This document shows positions 8,409 through 17,400 of a stretch of 64,000 nucleotides of DNA, piece after piece. Made by a program: the position numbers and the translations under genes. The DNA lies in the NCBI RefSeq assembly GCF_026013565.1, contig NZ_JAPDOB010000001.1, positions 868,001-932,000 on the forward strand. The letters run 5' to 3'. Every line of letters starts with the position of its first letter. The stretch's first letter is position 1. The notes below the pieces were generated by a model that saw nothing but the letters and a program-made list of their open reading frames with translations, ran no database searches and was not told the origin of the DNA. Source of the stretch: Sphingomonas arvum (GTDB lineage Bacteria; Pseudomonadota; Alphaproteobacteria; Sphingomonadales; Sphingomonadaceae).

Positions 8409-9319
8409 TCGTACAATCCCGCGATGGCGCGTGCGACCGCGCGCGGGTCGAAGGGCCTGAGGTCGTCCACGCCCTCGCCGACGCCAATGGCATGGATCGG
8501 CAAGCCGAACTTCTCCGCCGCCGCGACCAGCACGCCGCCGCGCGCGGTGCCATCCAGCTTGGTCATCACCAATCCCGTCACTCCCGCCAGGTCCCGGAAT
8601 ACCTCGATCTGGTTGAGGGCATTCTGGCCGGTCGTGGCGTCCAGCACCAGCACCACGTCGTGCGGCGCCTCCGGGTTCAAGCGTCCGAGCACCCGGCGGA
8701 CCTTCGACAATTCCTCCATCAGGTGCGTCTTGTTCTGCAGTCGCCCGGCCGTGTCGACGATCAGGCAGTCGATGCCGGTTGCGGTGGCCTGCTTGACCCC
8801 GTCATAGACGATCCCGGCCGCATCACCGCCTTCCTTGCCGCTGATGACGGGCGCGCCGATCCGCTCGCCCCAGATCCGCAGCTGCTCGATCGCGGCCGCG
8901 CGGAAGGTGTCGCCGGCCGCCAGCATCACGCCATAATCCTGCTCCTGCAGCAGGTGGCCCAGTTTGCCGATGGTGGTGGTCTTGCCCGACCCGTTGACGC
9001 CGATCACCAGGATGACGTGCGGCCGGGGAAAACCCCACACGTCCAGCGGCTTGGCCACCGGCGTCAGGATCTTTTCAATCTCCTCGGCCAGGATCGTCCG
9101 CAGCCCGCGTTCGTCGAGCTGCTCGTAGCGGCGCGCGGCGATGGCGTCGCGGATGCGCTTGGACGCCTCGGGCCCAAGGTCGGAGGCGATCAGCGCCTCC
9201 TCAATGTCGTCCAGCGTGGACGTATCCAGCGCCGCGCGGCTGGTCAGGCCGGACAGGTTGTCGCCGAGCCGGTCGGCGGTCTTCTTGAATCCGCCGGTCA
9301 GGCGGTCGAGCCAACTCAT
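8405..9319 (-). CDS. ftsY: Signal recognition particle receptor FtsY
   Basis: 304 residues, a short FtsY lacking the long acidic A-domain of E. coli. The N domain is at about 1-90 ([15 protein letters not shown]). The GTPase G domain has [20 protein letters not shown] ([10 protein letters not shown]), [10 protein letters not shown], and the closing [13 protein letters not shown] block. It docks SRP-ribosome complexes on the inner membrane for co-translational insertion; its partner Ffh is encoded 3.5 kb away in this window. Both ends overlap neighbours by 4 bases (mtaB upstream, yciB downstream). Confidence 0.97.
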   Translation of the reverse strand: MSWLDRLTGGFKKTADRLGDNLSGLTSRAALDTSTLDDIEEALIASDLGPEASKRIRDAIAARRYEQLDERGLRTILAEEIEKILTPVAKPLDVWGFPRPHVILVIGVNGSGKTTTIGKLGHLLQEQDYGVMLAAGDTFRAAAIEQLRIWGERIGAPVISGKEGGDAAGIVYDGVKQATATGIDCLIVDTAGRLQNKTHLMEELSKVRRVLGRLNPEAPHDVVLVLDATTGQNALNQIEVFRDLAGVTGLVMTKLDGTARGGVLVAAAEKFGLPIHAIGVGEGVDDLRPFDPRAVARAIAGLYE

Positions 9320-10452
9320 TCCTTGAAACTTCCAGTCAGATGGTCGGCCGTCCGGCCGGTGATACGCGCATGACCCGCCTGTCCGCGGACGGAGCCCGCA
9401 ACGAACACGGGCGCGAAATTGTCCGTATGGCCCTTCTCGCGATTCTCGATCAGCACCGGCTGGATGGTCCCGACCAGTCCGTTCAGCCAGGCCGAGCGCC
9501 GCTCGGCCGCGGCCTGGCGGAGGCGGCCGGCGCGGGCCTTGACCAGCTCCGGCGCCAGCTGCGGCATGCGCGCCGCGGGCGTGTTGGGCCGAGGCGAGAA
9601 GGGGAAGACGTGCGCGGCGACGATCCGGCAGTCGTCGAGCAATCGGATGGTGTTGGTGGCCGCTTCCTCGCTCTCGGTAGGAAAGCCGGCGATCAGGTCG
9701 GCCCCGACCGTCAGCTCGGGCCTAGCCGCCTTCAGCCGCTCCACGAGCCGGATCGCGTCGCCGCGCAGGTGCCGCCGTTTCATCCGCTTCAGGATCAGAT
9801 CGTCGCCATGCTGCAGCGACAGATGCACGTGCGGCAGCAGCCGCGGCTCGCCGGCGAACAGCGCCAGCAGCGCGTCGTCGACCTCCATGCTGTCGAGGCT
9901 GGACAGGCGCAGGCGCGCGAGGTTCGGCAAGTCGCGGAGCAGCCGCTCGCACAGTTGCCCGAGCCCGCCACCGACCGCGGTGATATCAACGCCCGTCAGC
10001 ACGATCTCCGCCGCACCCGCGTCGAGCTCCCGCGCAATCGCGTCGCGCACGGCCGGGTAGGGGAGGGTCACGCTCGGCCCACGCGCCTGCCAGATCGTGC
10101 AAAAGGTGCAGCGATGGTCGCACCCGGTCTGCACCGCGACGAAACTCCGCACCCGCTGGCGGAACCCGGCCGCAACCGCGGGCCGGGAGAAGTCGCGGGT
10201 GAGGACTTCATCCACCTCAGGCATCGCGCGGAACGCTTGCGGGTCGAGCTGCACGGCGCAACCAGTCGCCACGATGCGTGCGTCCGGCCGCTCGCGTCGC
10301 GCCCGTCGGATCGTCTGCCGCGTCTGCCGCACGGCCTCGTTGGTCACCGCACAAGAGTTGACGATCAGCGTGCCGTCCGGAGCCCGCGCCTTCAGCGCCT
10401 CGCTCTCCGCGAAGTTCAGGCGGCAACCGAGCGTGATCGTCTCCACGCTCAC
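9316..10452 (-). CDS. mtaB: tRNA N6-threonylcarbamoyladenosine methylthiotransferase MtaB
   Basis: 378 residues from a GTG whose GTGA overlaps the dapF stop; the frame is open upstream into dapF. The N-terminal MTTase domain keeps three Cys (LGCRLN, NSCAVT, ATGCA). The radical-SAM site is CDHRCTFC (C-x3-C-x2-C) near residue 130, and the C-terminal region fits a TRAM-like domain. The enzyme adds a methylthio group to t6A37 of ANN-decoding tRNAs. It is somewhat short for the family, mainly in the first domain. It is coupled to dapF and ftsY, an order often seen in sphingomonads. Confidence 0.9.
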   Translation of the reverse strand: MSVETITLGCRLNFAESEALKARAPDGTLIVNSCAVTNEAVRQTRQTIRRARRERPDARIVATGCAVQLDPQAFRAMPEVDEVLTRDFSRPAVAAGFRQRVRSFVAVQTGCDHRCTFCTIWQARGPSVTLPYPAVRDAIARELDAGAAEIVLTGVDITAVGGGLGQLCERLLRDLPNLARLRLSSLDSMEVDDALLALFAGEPRLLPHVHLSLQHGDDLILKRMKRRHLRGDAIRLVERLKAARPELTVGADLIAGFPTESEEAATNTIRLLDDCRIVAAHVFPFSPRPNTPAARMPQLAPELVKARAGRLRQAAAERRSAWLNGLVGTIQPVLIENREKGHTDNFAPVFVAGSVRGQAGHARITGRTADHLTGSFKE

Positions 10453-11252
10453 GCGCCCAAGCGCTCCAGCTCGATCTCGCCCCGGAATACGTAGGTCGCG
10501 CTTCCGATCATCCGCACCGGCTCGCCCGGCACCCAGGCGATCTCCAGGGATCCGCCCTGCATGGTCACCTTGACGGGAGAGGTCACCCGCTTCGACTTGA
10601 TCGCCGCCACCGCCGTCGCGCAGGCACCGGTACCGCAGGCCAGCGTAAGCCCGGCGCCGCGCTCCCACGTGCGCAGACGGATGGCGCCGTCTTTAACCTG
10701 CGCCACATTCACGTTGATCCGCTCAGGAAATGCCGGGTCGTGCTCGATGCTCGGCCCCAGCCGCACCAGGTCGATCGCGTCCACATCATCCACGAAGAAC
10801 ACCAGATGCGGATTGCCGACGTTCACCGCCATCGGCTTCTCGAGCGGTCCCCAGCCCATCGGCACCGCGTCCGTGTCCATCGGGTAGGTGATCGGCACCT
10901 GATCCCAAGCAAAACGGGGCTCAATCAGGCTGACCTCGATACGCCCGCCGTCTTCGCTTCCCGCGATCACCCCGCCGCCGGTTTCGATCGTGCGGGCGCC
11001 GGTCAGCGCCACCACGCAGCGGCTGGCGTTGCCGCAGCTCTGCACCTCCCCGCCGTCATGGTTGTAGATTCGCATGCGGACGTTGGCCCGGCTGCTCGGC
11101 TCCAGCACGATCAGCTGGTCGCAGCCAATGCCGGTGCGGCGATCGGCCACCGCGCGCGCCAGCGGCTCCGTCATGGCCAGCGGCTCCTCGCGCCCGTCGA
11201 AGATGACGAAGTCGTTGCCGAGGCCGTGCATCTTGTGGAAGGGGCGTGCCAT
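10449..11252 (-). CDS. dapF: Diaminopimelate epimerase
   Basis: 267 residues. Catalytic Cys73 sits in QSCGNASRC and the second active-site Cys in LACGTGACATA near residue 215. The N-terminal HKMHGLGNDFV is the standard family opening. The enzyme interconverts LL- and meso-diaminopimelate for lysine and peptidoglycan synthesis. It is the first gene of the minus-strand run dapF-mtaB-ftsY-yciB-ABC ATPase-permease, each junction being a 4-base overlap. Confidence 0.97.
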   Translation of the reverse strand: MARPFHKMHGLGNDFVIFDGREEPLAMTEPLARAVADRRTGIGCDQLIVLEPSSRANVRMRIYNHDGGEVQSCGNASRCVVALTGARTIETGGGVIAGSEDGGRIEVSLIEPRFAWDQVPITYPMDTDAVPMGWGPLEKPMAVNVGNPHLVFFVDDVDAIDLVRLGPSIEHDPAFPERINVNVAQVKDGAIRLRTWERGAGLTLACGTGACATAVAAIKSKRVTSPVKVTMQGGSLEIAWVPGEPVRMIGSATYVFRGEIELERLGA

Positions 11253-11313
11253 TGCTCAGCGCGATCTAGGGTCGCGCGGAACCATAGTCCACCTGCCAGG
11301 AGTTGAAGGGCGC

Positions 11314-11745
11314 ATGCCGAGAGCCGCGACCGACGTGATGCAGTCCATCCTCTTCTCCGCGGTGCTGGACGCCATCGCCGCGCTGAAGACCGCCAGCGGC
11401 AACCTGCCCAACAACCTGCTGCGGCAGGTGCAGGCGATCCATAACAATGTCACTTTCGCCGACCTGCCCGAGGAGCTGCAGGCCGCGATCTCGGCCAGCA
11501 CCCGCACGGCGTTCACCCAGCTGCTCAAGGAAGGCTATTCCGTCGCCCCGCGCGATGCGGTGGCCGCGCCCACCCGCACCCAACCGCGCCACGGCGAGGT
11601 GGTCGATCGCGGCGCTCGCGGACCGCGGGGTCCGCGCCCGACGGGCGGCGCTCGTCCAGGCGGTTCCGGTGGTCCGCCGCGCGGACCTCGGCCGGCCGGC
11701 GGCGGCCCTGGCGGCGGCAAACCGCGTGGACCCCGCAAGCCCTAA
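11314..11745 (+). CDS. Hypothetical protein with Arg/Gly/Pro-rich C-terminal tail
   Basis: 143 residues from the ATG at 11314 (AGGAG upstream). Residues 1-85 are helical and well composed (MQSILFSAVLDAIAALKTAS, then LPNNLLRQVQAIHNN). From about residue 98 the chain becomes a disordered RGARGPRGPRP-type tail with repeated G-P-R and RPxGG units and almost no acidic residues. Such tails in other proteins bind nucleic acid; that role here is inference. I do not recognise the folded part. Its stop interlocks with that of the convergent universal stress gene (4-base overlap). Confidence 0.7.
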   Translation: MPRAATDVMQSILFSAVLDAIAALKTASGNLPNNLLRQVQAIHNNVTFADLPEELQAAISASTRTAFTQLLKEGYSVAPRDAVAAPTRTQPRHGEVVDRGARGPRGPRPTGGARPGGSGGPPRGPRPAGGGPGGGKPRGPRKP

Positions 11746-12560
11746 CGGGCGAGCAGCAACGACGTAGGGCAGTCTGCCAACAGGCTGCGCGTCACCCCGC
11801 CCAACCAGTATTCGCCGATCCGGCTGTGGTGGTAGGCGCCGCCGACGATCAGTGGCGCGCCGACCTCCGTGGCCACGCGCAGGAGATTGTCGGCCGCTTG
11901 CCTGCGGCTCCCCTGCACCTCATGCAGCTCGGCGTGGACGTCGTGGCGCGACAGAAACTCCAGCACGGCTGTGCCCGGAAAGGCGCCGTCCTCCTCGGCC
12001 GCGTCGCTGATCGTCGCGACATGCACGGCCGAAGCCATGCGTAGCAGCGGAAGGGCGCCCTTGATCGCGGCTGCCGCTTCGAAGCTGCGATCCCAGGCCA
12101 CTAGCGCCGGCGCCGTCGGATTGACGATGCTGTTGTCGCACGGCGGGACCAGCACCGGCGTCCGGCTGCGCTGGACCACGTCGGGCAGGGTGCCTTCGCT
12201 GACCGCTTCGGGGGAGCCCTTGGAGGCGCGGCCGCTCACCACCAGGTCGGCCAGCGCGGCATAGCTCGCCACCGTATGGGCGATGGCGCCGGTCTCTCGC
12301 CGCAGGTCCCAGCTGACGTCCTCGCGGGCGAGCTGGCGCTCGACCTTGTCGCGGACGCTGTTCTCCTGCTCTTCCACCGCTTTGATGAGGTCGCTCATAA
12401 CGAAGATGCCGCCTAGTCCGTCCATGGCGACGAAGGCATCGTAGGGCGTCACCTGCAGGCAGCGGAGGTGCGCGCCGAAGCAGCGGGCCACCGCCAACGC
12501 GCTTTCCAGCCGCTGCTCGAGCGAATGTTCGTCCGCGACGTGGCATATGATGGTCTTCAT
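11742..12560 (-). CDS. Universal stress protein (tandem Usp domains)
   Basis: 272 residues from the ATG at 12560, preceded by AAGGG at good spacing. Two UspA-like halves: residues 1-140 (MKTIICHVADE opening) and 145-272, which ends in a nucleotide-loop-like GGAYHHSRIGEYWLGGVTRS near residue 245. Proteins of this type respond to stress and stasis, usually by binding ATP or as dimers; the exact function is unknown. It is a single-gene unit on the minus strand facing the RG-tailed gene. Confidence 0.85.
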   Translation of the reverse strand: MKTIICHVADEHSLEQRLESALAVARCFGAHLRCLQVTPYDAFVAMDGLGGIFVMSDLIKAVEEQENSVRDKVERQLAREDVSWDLRRETGAIAHTVASYAALADLVVSGRASKGSPEAVSEGTLPDVVQRSRTPVLVPPCDNSIVNPTAPALVAWDRSFEAAAAIKGALPLLRMASAVHVATISDAAEEDGAFPGTAVLEFLSRHDVHAELHEVQGSRRQAADNLLRVATEVGAPLIVGGAYHHSRIGEYWLGGVTRSLLADCPTSLLLAR

Positions 12561-12639
12561 GGTCGGCGCCCTTCTATCAAGTCGCACCCTCCGCCAGTCG
12601 CGGCAATGTAGCATTGAGCGGGATCAAACCGCAGCTTTC

Positions 12640-12668
12640 TTGACCGCAGATGCGCCTTCGACTAAGTC
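12640..12668 (+). promoter_or_regulatory. Candidate sigma-70-type promoter for ffh
   Basis: TTGACC and TAAGTC are separated by 17 bases. The -35 box matches five of six consensus positions; the -10 box is weak. It lies about 105 bases upstream of the ffh ATG in the 213-base gap after the divergent stress gene. Nothing else was seen in that gap. Confidence 0.35.
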
Positions 12669-12773
12669 GCGCCGGTCTTCGTGACACATAGTTTTGAGCG
12701 CCTCTCGGGGCACGCTGGCCGGCGAGGTTTCGCCCGCCGGCGTTTTCCGCTTGGCGTTCCGGGAGTTTGCCTG

Positions 12774-14234
12774 ATGTTCGACACGCTCAGCGACCGCCTG
12801 TCCGGCGTCTTCGACCGCCTCCGCGGCCGCGGCGCGTTGACTGAGGACGACGTGCGCGCGGCGATGCGCGAGGTCCGGGTCGCGCTGCTCGAAGCCGACG
12901 TCGCTCTCCCGGTCGCGCGCGAGTTCGTCGACGCGGCCACCGAGAAGGCGGTCGGGCAGGAAGTGCTGCGCTCGGTTACGCCGGGCCAGCAGGTCGTCAA
13001 GATCGTCCACGACGCTTTGGTCGAGATGCTTGGGCCGGACACGGCCGAGCTCAACACCAACGTCGCGCCCCCGGCCGTGATCATGATGGTCGGCCTTCAG
13101 GGCTCGGGCAAGACGACCACCACTGCCAAGCTGGCCAAGCGCCTGTCGGAAAAGGACCGCAAGAAGGTCCTGATGGCGTCGCTGGACGTCGCCCGCCCCG
13201 CGGCGCAGGAGCAGCTGGCCGTGCTCGGCCGCCAGGTGAACGTCGACACGCTGCCGATCGTCGCTGGCCAGAACCCGGTCGAGATCGCCGGGCGGGCGAT
13301 GAACTCGGCCCGTCTGCAGGGTTATGACGTCCTGCTGCTCGACACCGCTGGCCGCCTTCACGTGGACGACGCGCTGATGGCCGAGATGAAGGCCGTTGCC
13401 GCCGCCTCGCGTCCGACCGAGACGCTGCTGGTGGTCGACAGCCTGACCGGTCAGGACGCGGTCAACGTCGCCAAGGGCTTTGCTGGCGAAGTCGAGCTGT
13501 CGGGCGTGGTCCTGACCCGCATGGATGGTGATGCCCGTGGCGGCGCGGCGCTGTCGATGCGCTCCGTCACCGGCAAGCCGATCAAGTTCGCCGGCACCGG
13601 CGAGGCGATGGACGCGCTTGAGGCGTTCCACCCCCAGCGCGTCGCCGGCCGGATTCTCGGCATGGGCGACGTGGTCAGCCTGGTCGAGCGCGCGGCCGAA
13701 ACCATTCAGGTCGAGGATGCCGAGAAGCTCGCGGCCAAGATGGCCAAGGGCAAGTTCGACCTCGACGACCTCCGGATGCAGCTGCAGCAGATGCAGCGCA
13801 TGGGCGGCCTCGGTGCGCTGGCCGGTATGCTGCCGGGCCTCAAGGGCATGAAGGGCGCGATGGACAAGGCGGCGGACGGCAAGGCGCTGGTCCACCTGGA
13901 GGCCATGCTGTCGTCCATGACCGCCAAGGAGCGCGCGGCGCCCAACGTCATCAACGCCAAGCGCAAGATCCGCATCGCCAAGGGCAGCGGTCGCACCGTT
14001 CAGGAAGTGAACAAGCTCCTGAAGATGCACCAGGAAATGGAAGGCGCGATGAAGCGCCTCAAGAAGATGGGCGGCCTCGGCAAGCTCGCCGCGATGTTCG
14101 GCAAAGGCGGCCTGGAAGGCGCGATGGGCGGCCTGCTGCCCGGTGCCATGCCCGGCGCGGGCGGCGGCATGGGCGGGCTTCCCGGGCTGCCGGGCGGCCT
14201 CCCGCCCGGCGCTCACAAGTTCGGCAAGAAATAA
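12774..14234 (+). CDS. ffh: Signal recognition particle protein Ffh
   Basis: 486 residues from the ATG at 12774 (GGGAG upstream; the frame extends further without support). It has the N domain (MFDTLSDRLSGVFDRLRGRG), the G domain with GLQGSGKTTTTAKLA, DVARPAA, DTAGR and TRMDGDARGG, then a methionine-rich M domain (MQLQQMQRMGGLGALAGMLP) that holds the signal-peptide groove and SRP RNA site. It ends in a Gly/Met/Pro-rich tail. It targets nascent membrane proteins to FtsY. It heads the ffh-rpsP-rimM run. Confidence 0.98.
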   Translation: MFDTLSDRLSGVFDRLRGRGALTEDDVRAAMREVRVALLEADVALPVAREFVDAATEKAVGQEVLRSVTPGQQVVKIVHDALVEMLGPDTAELNTNVAPPAVIMMVGLQGSGKTTTTAKLAKRLSEKDRKKVLMASLDVARPAAQEQLAVLGRQVNVDTLPIVAGQNPVEIAGRAMNSARLQGYDVLLLDTAGRLHVDDALMAEMKAVAAASRPTETLLVVDSLTGQDAVNVAKGFAGEVELSGVVLTRMDGDARGGAALSMRSVTGKPIKFAGTGEAMDALEAFHPQRVAGRILGMGDVVSLVERAAETIQVEDAEKLAAKMAKGKFDLDDLRMQLQQMQRMGGLGALAGMLPGLKGMKGAMDKAADGKALVHLEAMLSSMTAKERAAPNVINAKRKIRIAKGSGRTVQEVNKLLKMHQEMEGAMKRLKKMGGLGKLAAMFGKGGLEGAMGGLLPGAMPGAGGGMGGLPGLPGGLPPGAHKFGKK

Positions 14235-14261
14235 CAACCAATCACAAGAAGGACTTAGAAC

Positions 14262-14804
14262 ATGGCTCTCAGCATTCGTCTCGCCCGTGGCGGCGCCAAG
14301 AAGCGCCCCTACTACCGCATCGTCGTTGCCGACGCCCGCGCCCCGCGCGACGGCCGCTTCATTGAGAAGATCGGCACCTACAACCCGCTGCTCGCCAAGG
14401 ACTCGCCCGAGCGCGTCAAGCTCGACGCCGAGCGCGCGTCGCACTGGCTGAAGGCCGGCGCCCAGCCGTCCGACCGAGTTGCCCGCTTCCTCGACGTCCT
14501 CGGCGTCAAGGAGCGTTCGGCCCGCAACAACCCGAACAAGGGCAAGCCGGGCGAGAAGGCAACCGAGCGCGCCGAGGCCCGTGCGACCCGTGAGGCCGAG
14601 CTGGCCGAAGCCGCCGCGGCTGCTGCCGCTGCGCCGGAGCCGGAAGCGCCCGCCGCCGCCGAAGAGTCCGCTCCGACCCAGCCCGAGCCGGCCGAAGGCC
14701 CGTCGGCGGGTGAGGCCGAAGGTTCGGGCGCCCCGACCCAGCCCGAGCCGGCCGAGGGCGGCGACGACGCTGCTCCCGCCGAAGGCGCCGAAAAGGCAGA
14801 ATAA
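14262..14804 (+). CDS. rpsP: 30S ribosomal protein S16 with long acidic tail
   Basis: 180 residues, about twice the usual 80-90. Residues 1-85 are canonical S16 ([20 protein letters not shown], then [12 protein letters not shown]). From about residue 95 the tail is Ala/Glu/Pro-rich, with an in-frame direct repeat encoding [10 protein letters not shown] twice, 20 codons apart. S16 is needed for 30S assembly; the tail probably projects from the surface. The stop overlaps the rimM ATG (TAATG). Confidence 0.95.
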   Translation: MALSIRLARGGAKKRPYYRIVVADARAPRDGRFIEKIGTYNPLLAKDSPERVKLDAERASHWLKAGAQPSDRVARFLDVLGVKERSARNNPNKGKPGEKATERAEARATREAELAEAAAAAAAAPEPEAPAAAEESAPTQPEPAEGPSAGEAEGSGAPTQPEPAEGGDDAAPAEGAEKAE

Positions 14805-15283
14805 TGAGCAAGGTGGCCCTCGCCGCGATCGCCGGTGCCCACGGCATCCGCGGCGAGGTCCGCCTTAAGCTGTTCACCGACTCCGCCGACAACCTCGCGC
14901 ATCACTCGGCGGTGACCGTCGGTGGGCGTGAGTTGCGGCTGGAGAAGGTGGGTGGGGCCGGCAAGGCGGTGGTCGCGCGTTTCGCTGGCGTCACCAGCCG
15001 CGAAGCCGCCGAGGCCATGCGCGGCCAGTTGATTGAAGTTGACCGCGCCGCCCTCCCGGCGCTGGACGAGGGCGAATACTACCACGCCGACCTGATCGGC
15101 TTGCCTTGCTTCGACCAGGACGGAGCGCCGCTCGGCACCGTCGTCGCTGTCGAGAATTTCGGCGCCGGCGACCTGCTGGAGATCGAAGGCGAGGGCGGCA
15201 AGCGAGCCCTTGTCCCGTTCACGCCCGGTGTGGCCGACCTGACCGACGGCCGCGTGGTTCTCGACCCCGACTTCCTCGCCTAG
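14804..15283 (+). CDS. rimM: Ribosome maturation factor RimM
   Basis: 159 residues. The N-terminal RimM domain begins [18 protein letters not shown]. The C-terminal PRC-barrel region includes [12 protein letters not shown] and [14 protein letters not shown]. It assists 30S maturation near the 16S 3' domain. It is coupled to rpsP by a 1-base overlap and ends convergently with the flavoprotein gene (stops interlock over 4 bases). Confidence 0.96.
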   Translation: MSKVALAAIAGAHGIRGEVRLKLFTDSADNLAHHSAVTVGGRELRLEKVGGAGKAVVARFAGVTSREAAEAMRGQLIEVDRAALPALDEGEYYHADLIGLPCFDQDGAPLGTVVAVENFGAGDLLEIEGEGGKRALVPFTPGVADLTDGRVVLDPDFLA

Positions 15284-16266
15284 CCGTCGCCGACCTCAAC
15301 CGTCTCACGCCGGGTCTCGCCTGCTTCCTCCAGCACCACCGGCTGCCGCATCAGCGGACTCTTGGCCGCCAGGTCGTTGCGGATAGTGGTGGCCGCCTGG
15401 CCTCCTTCGCCCATCGCGTGGCTGATCTGGTCCAGCCCGTGCACCACGTCTCCGGCGGCGTAGAAGCCTTCCACCGTGCTGCGCATCTTCTCGTCGCACA
15501 GCACGCATCCGTCCTCCGCCAGCTCCGCGCCCAGCATCTCGGCCAGCTGCGTGTGCGTGTCGGACCCGAGCGCGGGATAGATGCTGTCGAACGTCAGCAG
15601 ACCGTCGGCCGAGTCGACCGTGATGCACGCGCCGGTCACTCCGATCGCTTCGGCCGGCCCGTCAACCAGCGTCACGCCAGCCTGCTCCAGCTTCGTCCGG
15701 TCCTCAGGCGCCAGCTCCAGCGCCTTGTCTGGCGCGATCAGCGTCACGTCGGCGGTGTAGCTGCGCAGGAACACCGCCTCACCGACGCCATTCTTGCCGG
15801 ACCCGATCACCCCGACTTTCTTGTCGGTGACCTCGAACCCGTCGCAGATCGGGCAATAGCGGATCAGCCCGCGCGCCATGGCGTCGTCGTGGAGCTCCGG
15901 GTCCATCGGCGGCCGGCGGTTGGTCAGCCCGGTCGCCAGCAGGACGGAGCGCGTCCGTTGGGAGCCCTGACCCCATTCGGCGGTGAACAGCCCGTCCTCG
16001 TCCTTGTCGAGGCGCTGCACTCGCCCGGTCTCGATCTTGGTCCCGTACTTCTGCGCCTGCTCGCGCATGAGCCGCAGCAGCTCCTTGCCGTTGATGCCGT
16101 CAGGATAGCCGGCGTGGTTGTGGGAGCAGGGGATCCACCCGGCCCGGCTCTTGCCCTCGTCCACCACCAGGATGTCGAGGTGAAAGCGGGACAGGTAGAT
16201 GGCGGCGGTCAGCCCAGCCGGGCCACCACCGATGATCAGACAATCATAAGGTGCATCGGAAGCCAT
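15280..16266 (-). CDS. NAD(P)/FAD-dependent oxidoreductase, thioredoxin reductase-like
   Basis: 328 residues from an ATG at 16266; a GTG at 16290 in the same frame would add 8 residues. FAD motif [17 protein letters not shown] at the N-terminus, NAD(P) motif [12 protein letters not shown] near residue 155, redox-type Cys138/Cys141 in CPICDGFE, and the closing [11 protein letters not shown] motif near 285. The layout matches thioredoxin reductase, but the CPIC pair and the cysteine in [11 protein letters not shown] suggest a divergent member with another partner. It splits the usual rimM-trmD pair, on the opposite strand. Confidence 0.85.
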   Translation of the reverse strand: MASDAPYDCLIIGGGPAGLTAAIYLSRFHLDILVVDEGKSRAGWIPCSHNHAGYPDGINGKELLRLMREQAQKYGTKIETGRVQRLDKDEDGLFTAEWGQGSQRTRSVLLATGLTNRRPPMDPELHDDAMARGLIRYCPICDGFEVTDKKVGVIGSGKNGVGEAVFLRSYTADVTLIAPDKALELAPEDRTKLEQAGVTLVDGPAEAIGVTGACITVDSADGLLTFDSIYPALGSDTHTQLAEMLGAELAEDGCVLCDEKMRSTVEGFYAAGDVVHGLDQISHAMGEGGQAATTIRNDLAAKSPLMRQPVVLEEAGETRRETVEVGDG

Positions 16267-16317
16267 GCGCGGCCAATGGCTTGGCGTCACCGTTGTTCCG
16301 GACTAGCGACCAGGATC

Positions 16318-16668
16318 ATGCTGTGGTTGCTCCTTGCGGTGGTCGCTCACCTCGTTTTCTCGATGATGCTGGTCGGAAAGCTGCACCGCGCCTTCCCTGC
16401 GTGGGGCAAGGGCCGACTGGTGTCAGTTGCGGCGCTGCCGATGCCGCTGCTGATCTGGGGAGCGTGCTCGCTCCTGCTTTTGAAGGTGCTCACCAGCACC
16501 GCCGAAGAGTGCCGCGCCGACGCGTGCGGCACGTCACTGCTCGCCGTGGCTTATGCGTCGGCGTGCGGGCTGGTTCTCTTCCTGCTTGGCGCGGCTTGCG
16601 CGGCGTTTGTGTCACGCCGGTTTGCCGCCTCGCCAGCGGCCAGCGAACCGAGAGCCGAGGCGAAATGA
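16318..16668 (+). CDS. Small hypothetical membrane protein
   Basis: 116 residues from ATG 16318 with CCAGGA upstream. About three hydrophobic segments (roughly 1-20, 38-58, 75-98). Two cysteines (ECRADAC) fall in the loop between the second and third segments. The family is not recognised. The TGA interlocks with the trmD ATG (ATGA), so the gene is translationally coupled to trmD, which argues that it is real despite being short. Confidence 0.6.
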   Translation: MLWLLLAVVAHLVFSMMLVGKLHRAFPAWGKGRLVSVAALPMPLLIWGACSLLLLKVLTSTAEECRADACGTSLLAVAYASACGLVLFLLGAACAAFVSRRFAASPAASEPRAEAK

Positions 16669-17387
16669 GCTTTCGCGCGTCCGTCCTCACCCTCTACCCG
16701 GACATGTTTCCCGGTCCGCTGGGGCTTAGCCTCGCCGGGCGCGCGCTGGGGGAAGGCACCTGGACCCTCGACGCCACCAACATTCGCGACTTCGCGACCG
16801 ACAAGCACCGCAGCGTCGATGACACGCCGGCCGGGGGCGGCGCCGGCATGGTGCTCAAACCCGACGTGCTCGCCGCCGCGCTGGACAGCGTCGCGGACGG
16901 CCGCCCCATGCTGGCGATGACCCCGCGCGGCGCTCCGCTGACCCAGGGGCGCGTGCGGGAGCTGGCGGCTGGGGAGGGCGCCATCATCCTATGCGGCCGG
17001 TTCGAGGGCTTCGACGAGCGCATCTTCGAGGCCCGCGCGCTCGAACCGGTGTCGGTCGGCGACTACATCCTGTCGGGCGGCGAGCTTCCCGCCATGATCC
17101 TGCTTGATGCTTGCGTTCGCCTGCTGCCCGGAGTAATGGGCGCGGCCTCCAGCGGAGAGGACGAGAGCTTCGAAACGGGGCTGCTCGAATATCCGCATTA
17201 TACCCGACCAGTCGACTGGGAAGGGCGCACGATCCCCGAAGTGCTGCGATCGGGGGATCATGCGAAGATCGCTGCCTGGCGTCATGCCCGGGCGATGGAG
17301 GATACACGGCTACGGCGGCCGGACCTGATCGAGCGCCATGGGGGCGCATCGCAGGCACCGCCCTCTGGCGCGCGGCGGAAGAGATAG
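16665..17387 (+). CDS. trmD: tRNA (guanine37-N1)-methyltransferase TrmD
   Basis: 240 residues. It has the SPOUT knot motif [17 protein letters not shown] near residue 125-140, the opening [17 protein letters not shown], and the [11 protein letters not shown] loop. It methylates G37 of tRNAs reading CCN and CUN, preventing +1 frameshifting. It is followed after 13 bases by rplS. Confidence 0.97.
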   Translation: MSFRASVLTLYPDMFPGPLGLSLAGRALGEGTWTLDATNIRDFATDKHRSVDDTPAGGGAGMVLKPDVLAAALDSVADGRPMLAMTPRGAPLTQGRVRELAAGEGAIILCGRFEGFDERIFEARALEPVSVGDYILSGGELPAMILLDACVRLLPGVMGAASSGEDESFETGLLEYPHYTRPVDWEGRTIPEVLRSGDHAKIAAWRHARAMEDTRLRRPDLIERHGGASQAPPSGARRKR

Positions 17388-17400
17388 GGACGAGACCGAA

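Noticed and set aside
12624-14444. 606-codon minus-strand frame opposite ffh
   Set aside because: Antisense shadow of ffh with no domain motifs.
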